A stretch of 64,000 nt of DNA from Mycobacterium sp. AZCC_0083 (GCF_014202335.1 NZ_JACHGP010000017.1:62001-126000); one strand, 5' to 3'; positions 34,118 through 42,657 are shown, numbered from the stretch's first letter. Notes: a model not told the origin generated them from the sequence alone. Translations and numbers: made by a program.

Positions 34118-35443
34118 ATGGACGAACTGCTAGCCGCCGACGAACCCCCCCTTGCTGAGTATCTCGACGATGTCGCCTTGCACACCGAGTACCGTCGGCT
34201 CGTTTCCGAGCAGGCGGCGTTGCGCCGACTTGCGACGCTGGTCGCCCGCGGGGTCGAACCGTGCGAGGTCTTTGACGCGGTGACCAGCGAGATGTGTCGG
34301 TGCGTTGGCGGTGAGTGCGCCGGCCTGTACCGCTACGAGACCAACGGCGAAATTACTCTGGTGGCGGGGGCGTACCACCCGGCTGCAACGCCGGTGCAGT
34401 GGCCAGTGGGCACCCGGACACCGATTGCGGGCAACACCCTCGCATCGAACGTGCTGCGCACCGGCGGGCCGGCGCGAATGGACAGCTACGAGAACGTCGC
34501 CGGGGCCTTGGCGACACGAGTGCGTGCGATAGGTATCCGCGCTGCGGTGGGCGTCCCCGTCATCGTCGATGGACGCGTATGGGGGCTGGCGACGGTCGGT
34601 TCGGCGCGACCCGGCCCCATGCCGGCCGACACCGAGGCCCGCATCAGCGGCTTCGCCGAACTCGTCGCGAGTGTCGTGGTTGCCGGATACCGCGACGAGC
34701 AGAAGCGGCAGCTCCTTGGCGATGCTTCTCAGCGTCCGTTCCTCATTGAATCGTTGCTCGAGGGGCGAGCCATTGACCGCTGGAGCTCGTGGAAAGCGGC
34801 CAGTGGTCTGCGGCTGCCGACCAATGGTCCGTTCGTGGTCATTGCCGCGGAGATTGCCGCCATCGGTCGCGAGGCGTTACCAGAGATCGAATCGAAGCTA
34901 CGCAGCCGGGACGTGTATTCGGCATGGCGACTGGAACCTGATCTGCAGGTCGGGATCGTGCATGTCAACTCCGACCGGCATCTTGACGAGATCATCGCGT
35001 TGGTGTCTCGCTTGGCGACGAATCGAGTCGGGGTCAGTGGGCGCTTCGACGATTTGCGCGACACGCCACAAGCTCTGCACTTCGCCAAGGTGATGCTCCG
35101 CGGCCATCCCGACGAGGCCTCACCAGTCTCGGTATTCGACGGCTCGATTCTGGCCACCGCGGCAGTCAGTGCCCCCGAGGTCATGGTGAAACTGATTGGC
35201 AACGCATTGGACGGCTTTGACGATCTCCCGGACGCCGAGCGCGAGATGCTGTTCGAAACGTTTCGGGTGTGGCAGGACAACGACGCATCGGTGCGCAGTG
35301 CCGCCGAAGTGCTCATCTGCCACCCCAACACCGTGCGTCATCGATTGCGCCGGATCGAGAAACGCACCGGCCGATCTCTTTCGCGGCCGAAGGACGTCGT
35401 CGAACTATGTCTGGCCTTCGAAGTGCGCCGCCGTCTCATGTAA
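34118..35443 (+). CDS. GAF domain PucR-type transcriptional regulator, second copy
   Basis: A 441-residue close paralogue of the 287-1753 protein. The sensory domain opens with SEQAALRRLATLVARGVEPC and the helix-turn-helix is CHPNTVRHRLRRIEKRTGRS. The long acidic N-terminal tail of the first copy is missing. The ATG at 34118 has a GAGGAAG site and gives an N-terminus (MDELLAADEPPLAEYL) comparable with the paralogue. It lies upstream of a DUF7144 protein and an intact ECF sigma factor, whereas the first copy lies upstream of a dead sigma factor. The two blocks therefore look like an old segmental duplication. Confidence 0.87.
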   Translation: MDELLAADEPPLAEYLDDVALHTEYRRLVSEQAALRRLATLVARGVEPCEVFDAVTSEMCRCVGGECAGLYRYETNGEITLVAGAYHPAATPVQWPVGTRTPIAGNTLASNVLRTGGPARMDSYENVAGALATRVRAIGIRAAVGVPVIVDGRVWGLATVGSARPGPMPADTEARISGFAELVASVVVAGYRDEQKRQLLGDASQRPFLIESLLEGRAIDRWSSWKAASGLRLPTNGPFVVIAAEIAAIGREALPEIESKLRSRDVYSAWRLEPDLQVGIVHVNSDRHLDEIIALVSRLATNRVGVSGRFDDLRDTPQALHFAKVMLRGHPDEASPVSVFDGSILATAAVSAPEVMVKLIGNALDGFDDLPDAEREMLFETFRVWQDNDASVRSAAEVLICHPNTVRHRLRRIEKRTGRSLSRPKDVVELCLAFEVRRRLM

Positions 35444-35661
35444 CGACGTGGATGGTTGTCGATACATCGACGCCGGAGCAACGTTGTATCGGACGACAAC
35501 GAGTGGCATCGCTGTAGCAGCCAAAATTGGTCGTGGCACCGTCAATGTGGATGTGCGACCACTCCGTCATGCACGAAGTGAATCCATAACGATATCAATC
35601 ACATTCACTGGAGTGTGATGAACGGCTGCTGCCCGGCCGTCGAAATACTGCAGGGATCACG
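35444..35661. other. Intergenic region with partial palindrome
   Basis: No gene is supported. At 35598-35619, ATCACA and TGTGAT arms enclose CACTGGAGTG, itself a palindrome, making a plausible operator for the genes that follow. The rest shows nothing clear. Confidence 0.35.
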
Positions 35662-35778
35662 ATGTGGCCGTGGGTGATTGGTTCGCTCTCACTCGCTGCT
35701 GCGGTAAATCAGATTGCCATCGCCCTGTGCCGGCGCGCGCAGGCCGCCACCGACCCCGATCCTCACGAGCAGTGGTGA
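35662..35778 (+). CDS. Possible 38-residue membrane peptide
   Basis: An ATG after an AGGGA site (5 bases away) opens a 38-residue frame. It has one hydrophobic stretch (MWPWVIGSLSLAAAVNQIAI), a basic boundary (CRRAQ) and an acidic tail (DPDPHEQW). This is the layout of a small N-in/C-in or single-pass membrane peptide. I recognise no family. It sits between the second GAF-PucR gene and the DUF7144/sigma operon, comparable with the 26-residue peptide next to the first GAF-PucR gene. Confidence 0.42.
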   Translation: MWPWVIGSLSLAAAVNQIAIALCRRAQAATDPDPHEQW

Positions 35779-35912
35779 GTGCGCGCGCGTGGAAGTGAAG
35801 GTCGTTCTCGTTGACGTGCGCGACCGTCGGGAGTGGCCGTGAAGGGCTTCTCCACGGCTGAGTTGTCTGCCTCGGGTGTTGGTGGCGACATTTCGAGGCG
35901 CGTCGCGTTGTC

Positions 35913-35932
35913 CGGGAGGATATCGACTCCCG
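35913..35932. promoter_or_regulatory. Inverted repeat upstream of the DUF7144 gene
   Basis: CGGGAG and CTCCCG arms surround 8 bases, about 65 bases upstream of the ATG at 35998. It is a candidate operator or leader hairpin for the DUF7144/sigma operon. Confidence 0.4.
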
Positions 35933-35997
35933 TGGTGATGGGCTCGACGATCGAAGGGTCGATGGACCTGATCGACCCAAACAGATCGGAGATGGCA

Positions 35998-36417
35998 ATG
36001 ACCACGAGTTCTCAAGGCGTGGAGCGTGAAACCGCGCAGGAGTCGCCGGGGAGTACACCGGTTGCGGCAGCCGCACTTATGCTGACAAGCGCGATATTGA
36101 CGTTCTTCGTCGGCATTTTCGCCCTTGCCGCCGACGACTTGGTGTTCTCGGGGCCTGGATATGAATACACCTTCCAAACCTCCGGATGGGGATGGGTGAA
36201 CCTCCTGACGGCCTTGCTGGTGGCGGCATTCGCCATCGGCCTCTTCGTGAACGCCAATGCGACATGGGTCGCGGCAGTGGTCGTCGCCTGCTTGGCCATG
36301 GTGGTTTCATTCCTCTGGATGCCGTACTACCCCACTGGCGCAATTGTCTTGATAGTCCTTGACGTGGCGGTCATCTGGGGCGTCGCGACGTGGGGCACGT
36401 CGCGTGGATCGGCATGA
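35998..36417 (+). CDS. DUF7144 family membrane protein
   Basis: A 139-residue protein with a short polar N-terminus and four hydrophobic helices (about residues 22-45, 62-82, 88-105 and 110-132). The loop between the first two reads DDLVFSGPGYEYTFQTSGWG. Length, helix count and loop motif fit the actinobacterial DUF7144 family, whose function is unknown. A GGAGAT site lies just upstream of the chosen ATG; the open frame extends further 5' without similarity. It ends 7 bases before the sigma factor start, so the two are cotranscribed. A membrane sensor role for that sigma factor is possible but unproven. Confidence 0.75.
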   Translation: MTTSSQGVERETAQESPGSTPVAAAALMLTSAILTFFVGIFALAADDLVFSGPGYEYTFQTSGWGWVNLLTALLVAAFAIGLFVNANATWVAAVVVACLAMVVSFLWMPYYPTGAIVLIVLDVAVIWGVATWGTSRGSA

Positions 36418-36424
36418 GATCCCA

Positions 36425-37018
36425 ATGCAAAGCCATACTGTCGGTTCTGAATTGAGGGCCAAGTTCGAGCGCGATGTCGTCTCGATGCGTGACCCGCTCT
36501 ATCGCCACGCGTACCGCATGTCCCGGAGTCACGAGGACGCTGAGGATCTGGTCCAAGAGACGATGATGCGGGCGTACGCAGCGTTTCACACCTTCCGGGT
36601 GGGTACCAATCTGAGGGCCTGGCTGTTCCGAATCCTGACCAACAGCTACATCAACGCGTACCGCAAGAGCAAGCGGGAACCCGCGCGTTGCGCCACGGAT
36701 GAGGTGACCGATCACGGGTTGGCGAAGGTCTACAGCCATGCCATTCCGGCGGGGATGCGGTCCTCCGAGGACCAAGCTCTGGAACTGTTGCCGGACAACG
36801 ACATCAAGGCGGCGATGCAGGCTCTGCCAGAGAAGTTCCGCGACGTGGTGTACTACGCCGACGTCGCGGGATACCGCTACAACGAGATCGCCGCGATCAT
36901 GAACACTCCGAAGGGAACCGTCGTGTCGCGGCTGTGGCGCGGCCGAAAGCGACTCCGCTTGTTGCTCGGCGACGGCGTCGGTGGTGCCGGCGGGGATGCC
37001 CTCCCTGCCGCCGGGTGA
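36425..37018 (+). CDS. ECF sigma factor, SigH/SigR-like
   Basis: A 197-residue ECF sigma factor. Region 2 is intact (DPLYRHAYRMSRSHEDAEDL, then VQETMMRAYAAFHTFRVGTN). Region 4 has the helix-turn-helix (YNEIAAIMNTPKGTVVSRLW). The sequence is of the SigH/SigR type that responds to oxidative or thiol stress. That type normally has a zinc anti-sigma gene immediately downstream. Here the next gene is an unrelated convergent acyltransferase, so no RshA/RsrA partner is present; the upstream DUF7144 membrane protein is the only local candidate for control. The dead paralogue at 3803-4445 shares sequence along its length. Confidence 0.88.
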   Translation: MQSHTVGSELRAKFERDVVSMRDPLYRHAYRMSRSHEDAEDLVQETMMRAYAAFHTFRVGTNLRAWLFRILTNSYINAYRKSKREPARCATDEVTDHGLAKVYSHAIPAGMRSSEDQALELLPDNDIKAAMQALPEKFRDVVYYADVAGYRYNEIAAIMNTPKGTVVSRLWRGRKRLRLLLGDGVGGAGGDALPAAG

Positions 37019-37020
37019 GG

Positions 37021-37932
37021 CTACTGTGCCGGAGCCCCGGAGACCGATGGTGACGGCTGGATCGCGCTGCGCCAGGCCAGGGGGTTCAGCTCGCGGTAGG
37101 GATCGTCGGAACGGACGGCCAGGAGGTCGGCCAGGATCTGCTCCAGTGATTCCTGGGTGTTCTGCTTGACGGTGTCCACCCACGTCGCGTCTGAGATCCG
37201 CGCGGGCTTGGTGGTCTCGATGGGGGCACCGAACCGCAGGTACATCCGCTGCGGCCGGGGAATCATGGTGGGCCCGATCCCATGCATGATCGGCATGGCC
37301 ATGTCGGCGCGACCGGACAGTTTCTCGGTGAGGCCCTTGCTCAGCCGGCCCCACAGACCGTCGCGCGTGGTCAGGCTCCGGTACATGTCGTCGCCGCCGA
37401 TCAGCCCGACGGGCACGATCGGATAATCGTTCTCGACGGACAGGCGGGCGAATCCGGCGCGGCCCTGCCAGCGCAGGGTGTTCTCCTCACCCTTGAACTT
37501 CGGGATCTCACGGCCACCGCCGGGGAATACCAGAATGGGCTCGTCGTGGCGCATCAACTCGCGCGCCGTCTCCGGAGCCCCAACGACCGCACCGCAGGCG
37601 GCGAGCAAGTCGGCGGCCGGGCCGCGCATCCGGCCGATGCCACGGTCGGTCAGCGGCCGCACCCTGATGCCGATCTCGCGCCGCACCAGGTACGGGACCA
37701 ACATGGCCTCGACACCGCCCTGGGTGTGGTTGCCCACCAACAGGAATCGCCCGTCGCGGGGCAGGTTGTCCAGCCCGTCGACGTACGGCCGGGAGAGGTC
37801 GACCAGGGGTCCGACGCGATCGGCGACGGTCTCTGCGACGCGGCGCCAGGCCTGGACCCGCTCCGGCTGATTCATGATGATGTCGATGTTCACGGGGTCC
37901 ACTACGCCCATTTGGCTGGCCACCTCACTCAT
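37021..37932 (-). CDS. Lysophospholipid acyltransferase family protein
   Basis: A 303-residue PlsC/DGAT-like acyltransferase. The acyltransferase box reads LLVGNHTQGGVEAML (His near residue 69), a variant of the usual NHxxxxD in which the acidic residue is shifted to Glu. The phosphate-binding block is FPGGGREIPKFKGEENTLRW and a proline-containing IVPVGLIGGDDM follows. It would transfer an acyl group from acyl-CoA to a lipid acceptor at the membrane surface. It is divergent from a TetR gene whose palindromic operator lies in the shared 100-base promoter region, so that TetR protein probably controls it. Confidence 0.8.
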   Translation of the reverse strand: MSEVASQMGVVDPVNIDIIMNQPERVQAWRRVAETVADRVGPLVDLSRPYVDGLDNLPRDGRFLLVGNHTQGGVEAMLVPYLVRREIGIRVRPLTDRGIGRMRGPAADLLAACGAVVGAPETARELMRHDEPILVFPGGGREIPKFKGEENTLRWQGRAGFARLSVENDYPIVPVGLIGGDDMYRSLTTRDGLWGRLSKGLTEKLSGRADMAMPIMHGIGPTMIPRPQRMYLRFGAPIETTKPARISDATWVDTVKQNTQESLEQILADLLAVRSDDPYRELNPLAWRSAIQPSPSVSGAPAQ

Positions 37933-38001
37933 CGAAACGCTCCTTGTATGTGGTTCATTCTGGCTGATGCCACGTTCTGGCTGATGTCATCACCATACCG
38001 A

Positions 38002-38015
38002 ACGAACCAGTTCGT
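38002..38015. promoter_or_regulatory. TetR operator palindrome
   Basis: ACGAAC and GTTCGT are perfect 6-base arms separated by CA. The site is immediately upstream of a TATGAT -10 element (38021-38026) and between divergent genes, so TetR binding here would block its own promoter and probably that of the acyltransferase. Confidence 0.7.
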
Positions 38016-38020
38016 CTGTG

Positions 38021-38026
38021 TATGAT
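38021..38026 (+). promoter_or_regulatory. -10 element TATGAT for the TetR gene
   Basis: TATGAT lies 7 bases before the GTG at 38033. Transcription starting at its usual distance would begin at or next to the GTG, giving a leaderless message of the kind common in mycobacteria. Confidence 0.6.
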
Positions 38027-38032
38027 TTGCCT

Positions 38033-38602
38033 GTGAGAAACACGACAGAGCTGCGCGGCGAAATCCTGGCGGCCGCCCGAACCGAGTTCGCCCACTACGG
38101 GCTGGCAGGCGCCCGGATCGACCGCATCGCAAAATCCGCCCATGCCAGCAAGGAGCGCCTCTACGCGCACTTCGGTGACAAGGAAGCCCTCTTTCGTGAA
38201 GTGGTCGCTGCCGACGTCATCGACTTCTTCGGTGCTGCCGTGCCGCGTCCCGACGCCGTCGCCGAATGGGTTGGCAACCTCTACGACCTGATGTGCACGC
38301 GGCCCGAGCACCTGCGCATGATGACGTGGGCTCACCTGGAGGGCTTCATCCTCGACGAACCCCGCACCGACGGCGACCCCATCCCCATCCAGGCCATCGC
38401 CGCGATCGAGACCGCCCAGGCCGACGGTCACGTCGACCGCGCGTGGCAGCCGCTGGACCTGCTCGTCACACTCTTCGGGATCGGCCTGGCCTGGGCGCAC
38501 TGGCCAGACCCGCACTCCGTCACGGACGACCCCACCCTCGTCGCGCACCGCAGGGCCGTCGTCGTCGAAGCCGCCACCCGGGTCATCACCAGCCCTGCTT
38601 GA
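38033..38602 (+). CDS. TetR family transcriptional regulator
   Basis: A 189-residue TetR repressor. The N-terminal helix-turn-helix is AGARIDRIAKSAHASKERLY followed by AHFGDKEALFREVV, the signature second part of the domain. The C-terminal ligand domain is rich in Trp, His and Asp. The GTG at 38033 removes a short non-conserved extension and matches the -10 element for a leaderless message. It is divergent from the acyltransferase and convergent with the molybdenum hydroxylase operon. The palindrome at 38002-38015 is its likely autoregulatory site. Confidence 0.88.
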   Translation: MRNTTELRGEILAAARTEFAHYGLAGARIDRIAKSAHASKERLYAHFGDKEALFREVVAADVIDFFGAAVPRPDAVAEWVGNLYDLMCTRPEHLRMMTWAHLEGFILDEPRTDGDPIPIQAIAAIETAQADGHVDRAWQPLDLLVTLFGIGLAWAHWPDPHSVTDDPTLVAHRRAVVVEAATRVITSPA

Positions 38603-38607
38603 TCACC

Positions 38608-40776
38608 TCAGAGCAGCTTCTCGATGGTGATGGGGAGGTCGGTGACGCGCTTGCCGGTGGCGTTGAAGACGGCATTGGCGATCGCCGCGGGCACGCCGAC
38701 GATCACCACCTCACCGAGTCCCTTGACGCCGATGGGGTCGGCGATCATGTCCTCGGCCGTCACGAACGTCGCGTCGAGCACGGGAACGTCGGCGTTGGAC
38801 GGGACCAGGTAGTCCGACATGTTCGCGTTCACGACGTGCCCGTCGCGGTGATCAAGCAGAGTGCCCTCGAGGAGGGCCATGCCGATGCCCCACACCATCC
38901 CGCCGAGCGCCTGACTATGCGCCAGTTTGGGATTCACGATCCGGCCACCGTCGTAGCACCCGAAGATTCTGCGGATCCGAACCGTGCCGAGGCGCTCGTC
39001 GACGGCGACCTCGGCGAACACCGCCCCGTACGCATACAGCGAGAACCGCGAGTTGACGTCTCCTGGGGACCAGGTCTGCCGGGAGTCGAGGCTCGGCAAG
39101 TTACGACGACGCAGCAGGTCTTGGTAGGTCTCGCCCCGCGCCGGGTCCTCGGTGCGAAACATCCGGCCGTCGGCCACCAACACGCCATCGGGACGCGCAC
39201 CGTTGAGCGGTGACCCCGGGTCCACCACCGCGGTGCGAATGAATCTGTCGCGCAGCATGTTCGACACCGTGTAGACGCCCGACCCAACGCTGGCCATGGT
39301 CTTCGATCCCGAATGCGCAGGCGCCTTGGGAAAGCGGCTGTCGCCGAGGGCGAAACGGATCCGGGGCATCGGGATGCCGAGGGCATCCGACGCGACCTGC
39401 GTCATCGACGTGTACGTGCCCGGGCCCATGTCGATGGTCCCGGTCTGCACGTCGGCGGTGCCGTCGGCGTTCACCCTGGCCAGCACCTCGCACTCGTTGC
39501 GCACGGCGTGGTAGGCCGCCCCGGCCACGCCCATCCCGATCAACTGATCGCCGTCGCGTACCGACCGGGGGACCGGATTGCGTTGCGACCAACCGAAACT
39601 CGCCGCTCCTTGCGTCAAGCAATCCGTGAGGCGACGGGTGGAGAACGGTTTGCCCGTCTCCTGGTCCACTGCGGGCTCGTTGCGCATCCGCAGTTCGATC
39701 GGATCCATGTCGAGCTTGTGTGCGAGGTCGTCCATGGCGGACTCCAGCGCGAACGCACCCGAGCTCTCACCAGGTCCCCGCATATAGGTCGGCATATTGA
39801 CGTCCAGCCGCACCACCCGATACGTGGACCGCATGTTCGGGCTGCTGTAGACGAACCTGGGCAAGCCCATCAGGCCCTCTTCGTAGAGCTGGTAGCGAGC
39901 AGCCTCGGTGTGGCCCTCGTGGACCGTCGTGGTGATGCGACCGGAGCGGTCGGCGCCGATGGCCAGCCGCTGCCTGCTGGTGGGCCGGTAGCCGATGCCG
40001 CTGTACATCTGCTTGCGGGTGAGCACCAGCTTGACCGGTCGCTTCATTTCGCGGGCTGCGAACGCCGCCAATACCTGATGGGGCCAGGTGCGGCCTGCAC
40101 TGCCGAACGCCCCACCGACGAAGGGCGCGAGCACCCGGACGTTGTCCGGCGGAACGTCAAAGGCGGCTGCGGTGTTCGTCTGTGCCTGCGTGATGCCCTG
40201 GACCTTGTCCCACACGGTGAGCTGGTCGCCGTCCCAGCTGGCGACCGTCGACGGTAGTTCCATGGGGTTGTGGTTGTTTCGGGCGATCGTGTACCGAAGG
40301 TCGGTGACGACGGCTGCGCTGCGCAGCGCCGCGTCGGCGTCACCGCGCGCATAGTCGGGGGTGTCGGGAGCGATCTCCATGACCGCCTGCGGCGAATCGA
40401 TGTCCGTCAACGATGGTTGGCTCCTGTAGCGCACGTCCACCAGCGACGCGCCGTGCATCGCCGCCTCGAGCGTGGATGCCACGACCATCGCGACGGGCTG
40501 GCCGTAGAACGCCACCCGGCGGGGGTCGAAGGGCAACTTGACCGCGCCGAAATCGGTCAGCACCCGCAGGACGTCCGGATGCGCGAGAGCCGTTGTGCCG
40601 TCGATGCGTTCGACGGATCCGAGTGCCACGGTGCTGCAGACCAGAACGGCGTACACGAGGTTCGGCTGTGGGTTGTCGGCGGCGTAGCGCGCTTGTCCTG
40701 TGACCTTCAGCGGGCCGTCCACCCGGACGATGGGTTGCCCGACGACGGGCTCGGATCCCCGTACCGGCTGGGTCAC
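38608..40776 (-). CDS. Molybdenum hydroxylase large subunit (YagR/PaoC-like)
   Basis: A 722-residue molybdopterin-binding subunit of the xanthine dehydrogenase family. The N-terminal segment KVTGQARYAADNPQPNLVYA is the usual ald_Xan_dh_C start. The Moco-contact glutamine/glycine loop is near VGGAFGSAGRTWPHQVLAA, and the C-terminal GVKGLGEVVIVG carries the catalytic Glu. With the FAD and 2Fe-2S subunits encoded upstream it forms a three-subunit aldehyde or N-heterocycle oxidoreductase. Its ATG overlaps the stop of the FAD subunit. The family resemblance is to the E. coli periplasmic aldehyde oxidase PaoABC. Confidence 0.9.
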   Translation of the reverse strand: MTQPVRGSEPVVGQPIVRVDGPLKVTGQARYAADNPQPNLVYAVLVCSTVALGSVERIDGTTALAHPDVLRVLTDFGAVKLPFDPRRVAFYGQPVAMVVASTLEAAMHGASLVDVRYRSQPSLTDIDSPQAVMEIAPDTPDYARGDADAALRSAAVVTDLRYTIARNNHNPMELPSTVASWDGDQLTVWDKVQGITQAQTNTAAAFDVPPDNVRVLAPFVGGAFGSAGRTWPHQVLAAFAAREMKRPVKLVLTRKQMYSGIGYRPTSRQRLAIGADRSGRITTTVHEGHTEAARYQLYEEGLMGLPRFVYSSPNMRSTYRVVRLDVNMPTYMRGPGESSGAFALESAMDDLAHKLDMDPIELRMRNEPAVDQETGKPFSTRRLTDCLTQGAASFGWSQRNPVPRSVRDGDQLIGMGVAGAAYHAVRNECEVLARVNADGTADVQTGTIDMGPGTYTSMTQVASDALGIPMPRIRFALGDSRFPKAPAHSGSKTMASVGSGVYTVSNMLRDRFIRTAVVDPGSPLNGARPDGVLVADGRMFRTEDPARGETYQDLLRRRNLPSLDSRQTWSPGDVNSRFSLYAYGAVFAEVAVDERLGTVRIRRIFGCYDGGRIVNPKLAHSQALGGMVWGIGMALLEGTLLDHRDGHVVNANMSDYLVPSNADVPVLDATFVTAEDMIADPIGVKGLGEVVIVGVPAAIANAVFNATGKRVTDLPITIEKLL

Positions 40777-41750
40777 GGCTGCCCCGCGACCTGGCGGAGT
40801 TGACGCTCCACCGTGCGCTTGAGAAGCTCCACCTTGAAACCGTTCTCCTGCAGGGGTTTAGCGCCGTCTGCCGCCCGCGCGGCTGCTGTGCTCCACAGAT
40901 CTACGCCGGGAGCGCGTCCTTGCAGGGCCTGCTCTACCGCGGGCAGTCGCCACGGCACCGTTCCGACGCCGCCGACTGCGACCCGCGCCGCGTGGATCAC
41001 TCCGGCGTCTATGTGGAGGGCGACGGCGGCCGAGGCCAAGGCGAATTCGAAGGACTCTCGATCGCGCACCTTCAGATAGCCCGAGCGGCGCATCTCCGGG
41101 CCGGTGGGGACGTCGACGGCGACGATGAGTTCACCGGGACGCAGATCGTGTTCCCGGTCGGGTGTCGTGCCGGGTTGGCGGAAGAACTGCCCGATCGGGA
41201 TCTGGCGGTCGCCAGTACCGTCCCTGGTGATCACGACGGCATCGAGTGCGACGAGTGCCACCGCGAGATCGGAGGGATGGGTGGCGACGCATTGCTCGCT
41301 GGCGCCGAGAATCGCGTGGCCCCGGTTGAGGCCGTTGATGGCGGCACATCCCGACCCGGGAGTGCGGCGGTTGCAGCTCGCCGATACGTCGCGGAAGTAC
41401 AGGCACCGCGGGCGTTGCATGAGGTTGCCGCCGATGGACGCCATGTTGCGCAGTTGTGCCGATGCGCTCAGTTCCAATGCTTGAGCGATGACCGGGAATT
41501 CACGACGGACGTCGGGGTGGGCGGCGAGCGTCGACATGCGCACCAGTGATCCGATCCGGAGCCTGGATGCCTGCAGATCGATGGATCGATATGGCAGTCC
41601 GTTGATGTCGACGACGGCGGTCGGTCGTTCCACGGTTTCGCGCATCAGGTCCACCAACGTGGTGCCCCCGGCGATGTAGCGGGCACCCGAGGACGCGGCC
41701 GCAAGGGCCGACCGCTCGTCGGTGGCCTTGCTGAAGTTGAACGGATACAT
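40773..41750 (-). CDS. Molybdenum hydroxylase FAD subunit (YagS/PaoB-like)
   Basis: A 325-residue FAD-binding subunit. The flavin motif near residue 33 is ARYIAGGTTLVDLMRETVERP. The central block SASAQLRNMASIGGNLMQRP is typical of CO-dehydrogenase/xanthine dehydrogenase flavoproteins. A Cys-rich stretch (CLYFRDVSASCN and CAAINGLNRGHAI) matches the extra 4Fe-4S-binding insertion known in PaoB. It would pass electrons from the Fe-S subunit onward. The ATG at 41750 starts the conserved MYPFNFSKATDE; the long upstream frame is a shadow of the next gene. Confidence 0.88.
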   Translation of the reverse strand: MYPFNFSKATDERSALAAASSGARYIAGGTTLVDLMRETVERPTAVVDINGLPYRSIDLQASRLRIGSLVRMSTLAAHPDVRREFPVIAQALELSASAQLRNMASIGGNLMQRPRCLYFRDVSASCNRRTPGSGCAAINGLNRGHAILGASEQCVATHPSDLAVALVALDAVVITRDGTGDRQIPIGQFFRQPGTTPDREHDLRPGELIVAVDVPTGPEMRRSGYLKVRDRESFEFALASAAVALHIDAGVIHAARVAVGGVGTVPWRLPAVEQALQGRAPGVDLWSTAAARAADGAKPLQENGFKVELLKRTVERQLRQVAGQP

Positions 41751-41755
41751 CGTGC

Positions 41756-42433
41756 CTACGCGCCGGTGCTCGTCTTGGCGATGGCGGTAACGATGTTGGT
41801 GTAGGCACCGCAGCGACAGATGTTGCCGCTCATCCATTCCCGGATCTCGGCTGCCGAGCCCGTGTGTCCCTCCTTGATGCATCCGACGCCGGAGAGGATC
41901 TGCCCTGGCGTGCAGTAGCCACACTGGAACGCGTCCTCGTCGATGAACGCCTGCTGCAGCGGGTGGAGCCTGCCGTTGGTGGCCAAGCCCTCGATGGTGA
42001 CGATGTCGGCCCCGTCGTGCATCGCCGCCAGCGTCAGACACGAGGTCACCCTGGTGTCGTCCATCAAGATGGTGCAGGCGCCGCACGCACCCTGGTCGCA
42101 GCCCTTCTTGGTGCCGGTCAGCCCGACCCGTTCGCGCAGCAGGTCCAGCAGCGAGCTCCGGTTGTCGACGGTGACTTCGTGTGGCTCACCGTTGATGCGC
42201 AGGGTCAGTGTTGTTTGGCTGGCTTCGCTTGCGGCCGGTTCGGCATCGTCACAGCCGGCCAGCAGTGACCCCACAGCAACCGCACCGCCGACCGTGACCG
42301 ACGCGCCGACGAACGTCCGCCGATTGACGCGAAATACCGAGTGTTCGTCTGCCCCATCATCATCGGGTTGATCCACATATCCAATGTAGGGAAAACCCGA
42401 GGCTTCGTCGCGATACTCATATCGAACGCACAT
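41756..42433 (-). CDS. Molybdenum hydroxylase 2Fe-2S subunit with Tat signal
   Basis: A roughly 225-residue iron-sulfur subunit. It has the plant-type cluster motif GCDQGACGACTILMD and the second cluster motifs QCGYCTPGQ and CRCGAY. Before them is a twin-arginine signal (NRRTFVGASVTVGGAVAVG) ending in SLLAGC, which could also be a lipoprotein box. The whole enzyme may thus be exported, folded with cofactors, and held at the outer face of the membrane. PaoA of E. coli likewise uses Tat. The start is uncertain: ATG 42433, or GTG 42376 which gives a shorter n-region; neither has a clear ribosome-binding site. Confidence 0.85.
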   Translation of the reverse strand: MCVRYEYRDEASGFPYIGYVDQPDDDGADEHSVFRVNRRTFVGASVTVGGAVAVGSLLAGCDDAEPAASEASQTTLTLRINGEPHEVTVDNRSSLLDLLRERVGLTGTKKGCDQGACGACTILMDDTRVTSCLTLAAMHDGADIVTIEGLATNGRLHPLQQAFIDEDAFQCGYCTPGQILSGVGCIKEGHTGSAAEIREWMSGNICRCGAYTNIVTAIAKTSTGA

Positions 42434-42435
42434 AC

Positions 42436-42627
42436 GTGCAGGTCGGCACCCGTCAGGATCCAGATTGTTCAACCGGTACGGTAGATCGACTCGTCACCCA
42501 GGTGGCCATCGAACTCGGTGACCGCGTCATCGAACTCGCGTACCACGATTGCCCGAACGGCGACGAAGCGGTGATCGGGGAAGGCAAGCTGGCGCTCACC
42601 CGGTACCTGGAAACGTACGGGCCGTAG
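42436..42627 (+). CDS. Possible small protein or gene fragment
   Basis: A GTG opens a 63-residue frame. Its last 48 residues look protein-like (VDRLVTQVAIELGDRVIELA, then YHDCPNGDEAVIGEGKLALT), while the first 15 do not. I do not recognise it. It may be the surviving end of a decayed gene. It directly precedes the small membrane protein gene on the same strand. Confidence 0.35.
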   Translation: MQVGTRQDPDCSTGTVDRLVTQVAIELGDRVIELAYHDCPNGDEAVIGEGKLALTRYLETYGP

Positions 42628-42657
42628 TCCGGGCAGCCGACTAAGGAGCGCAGACGC

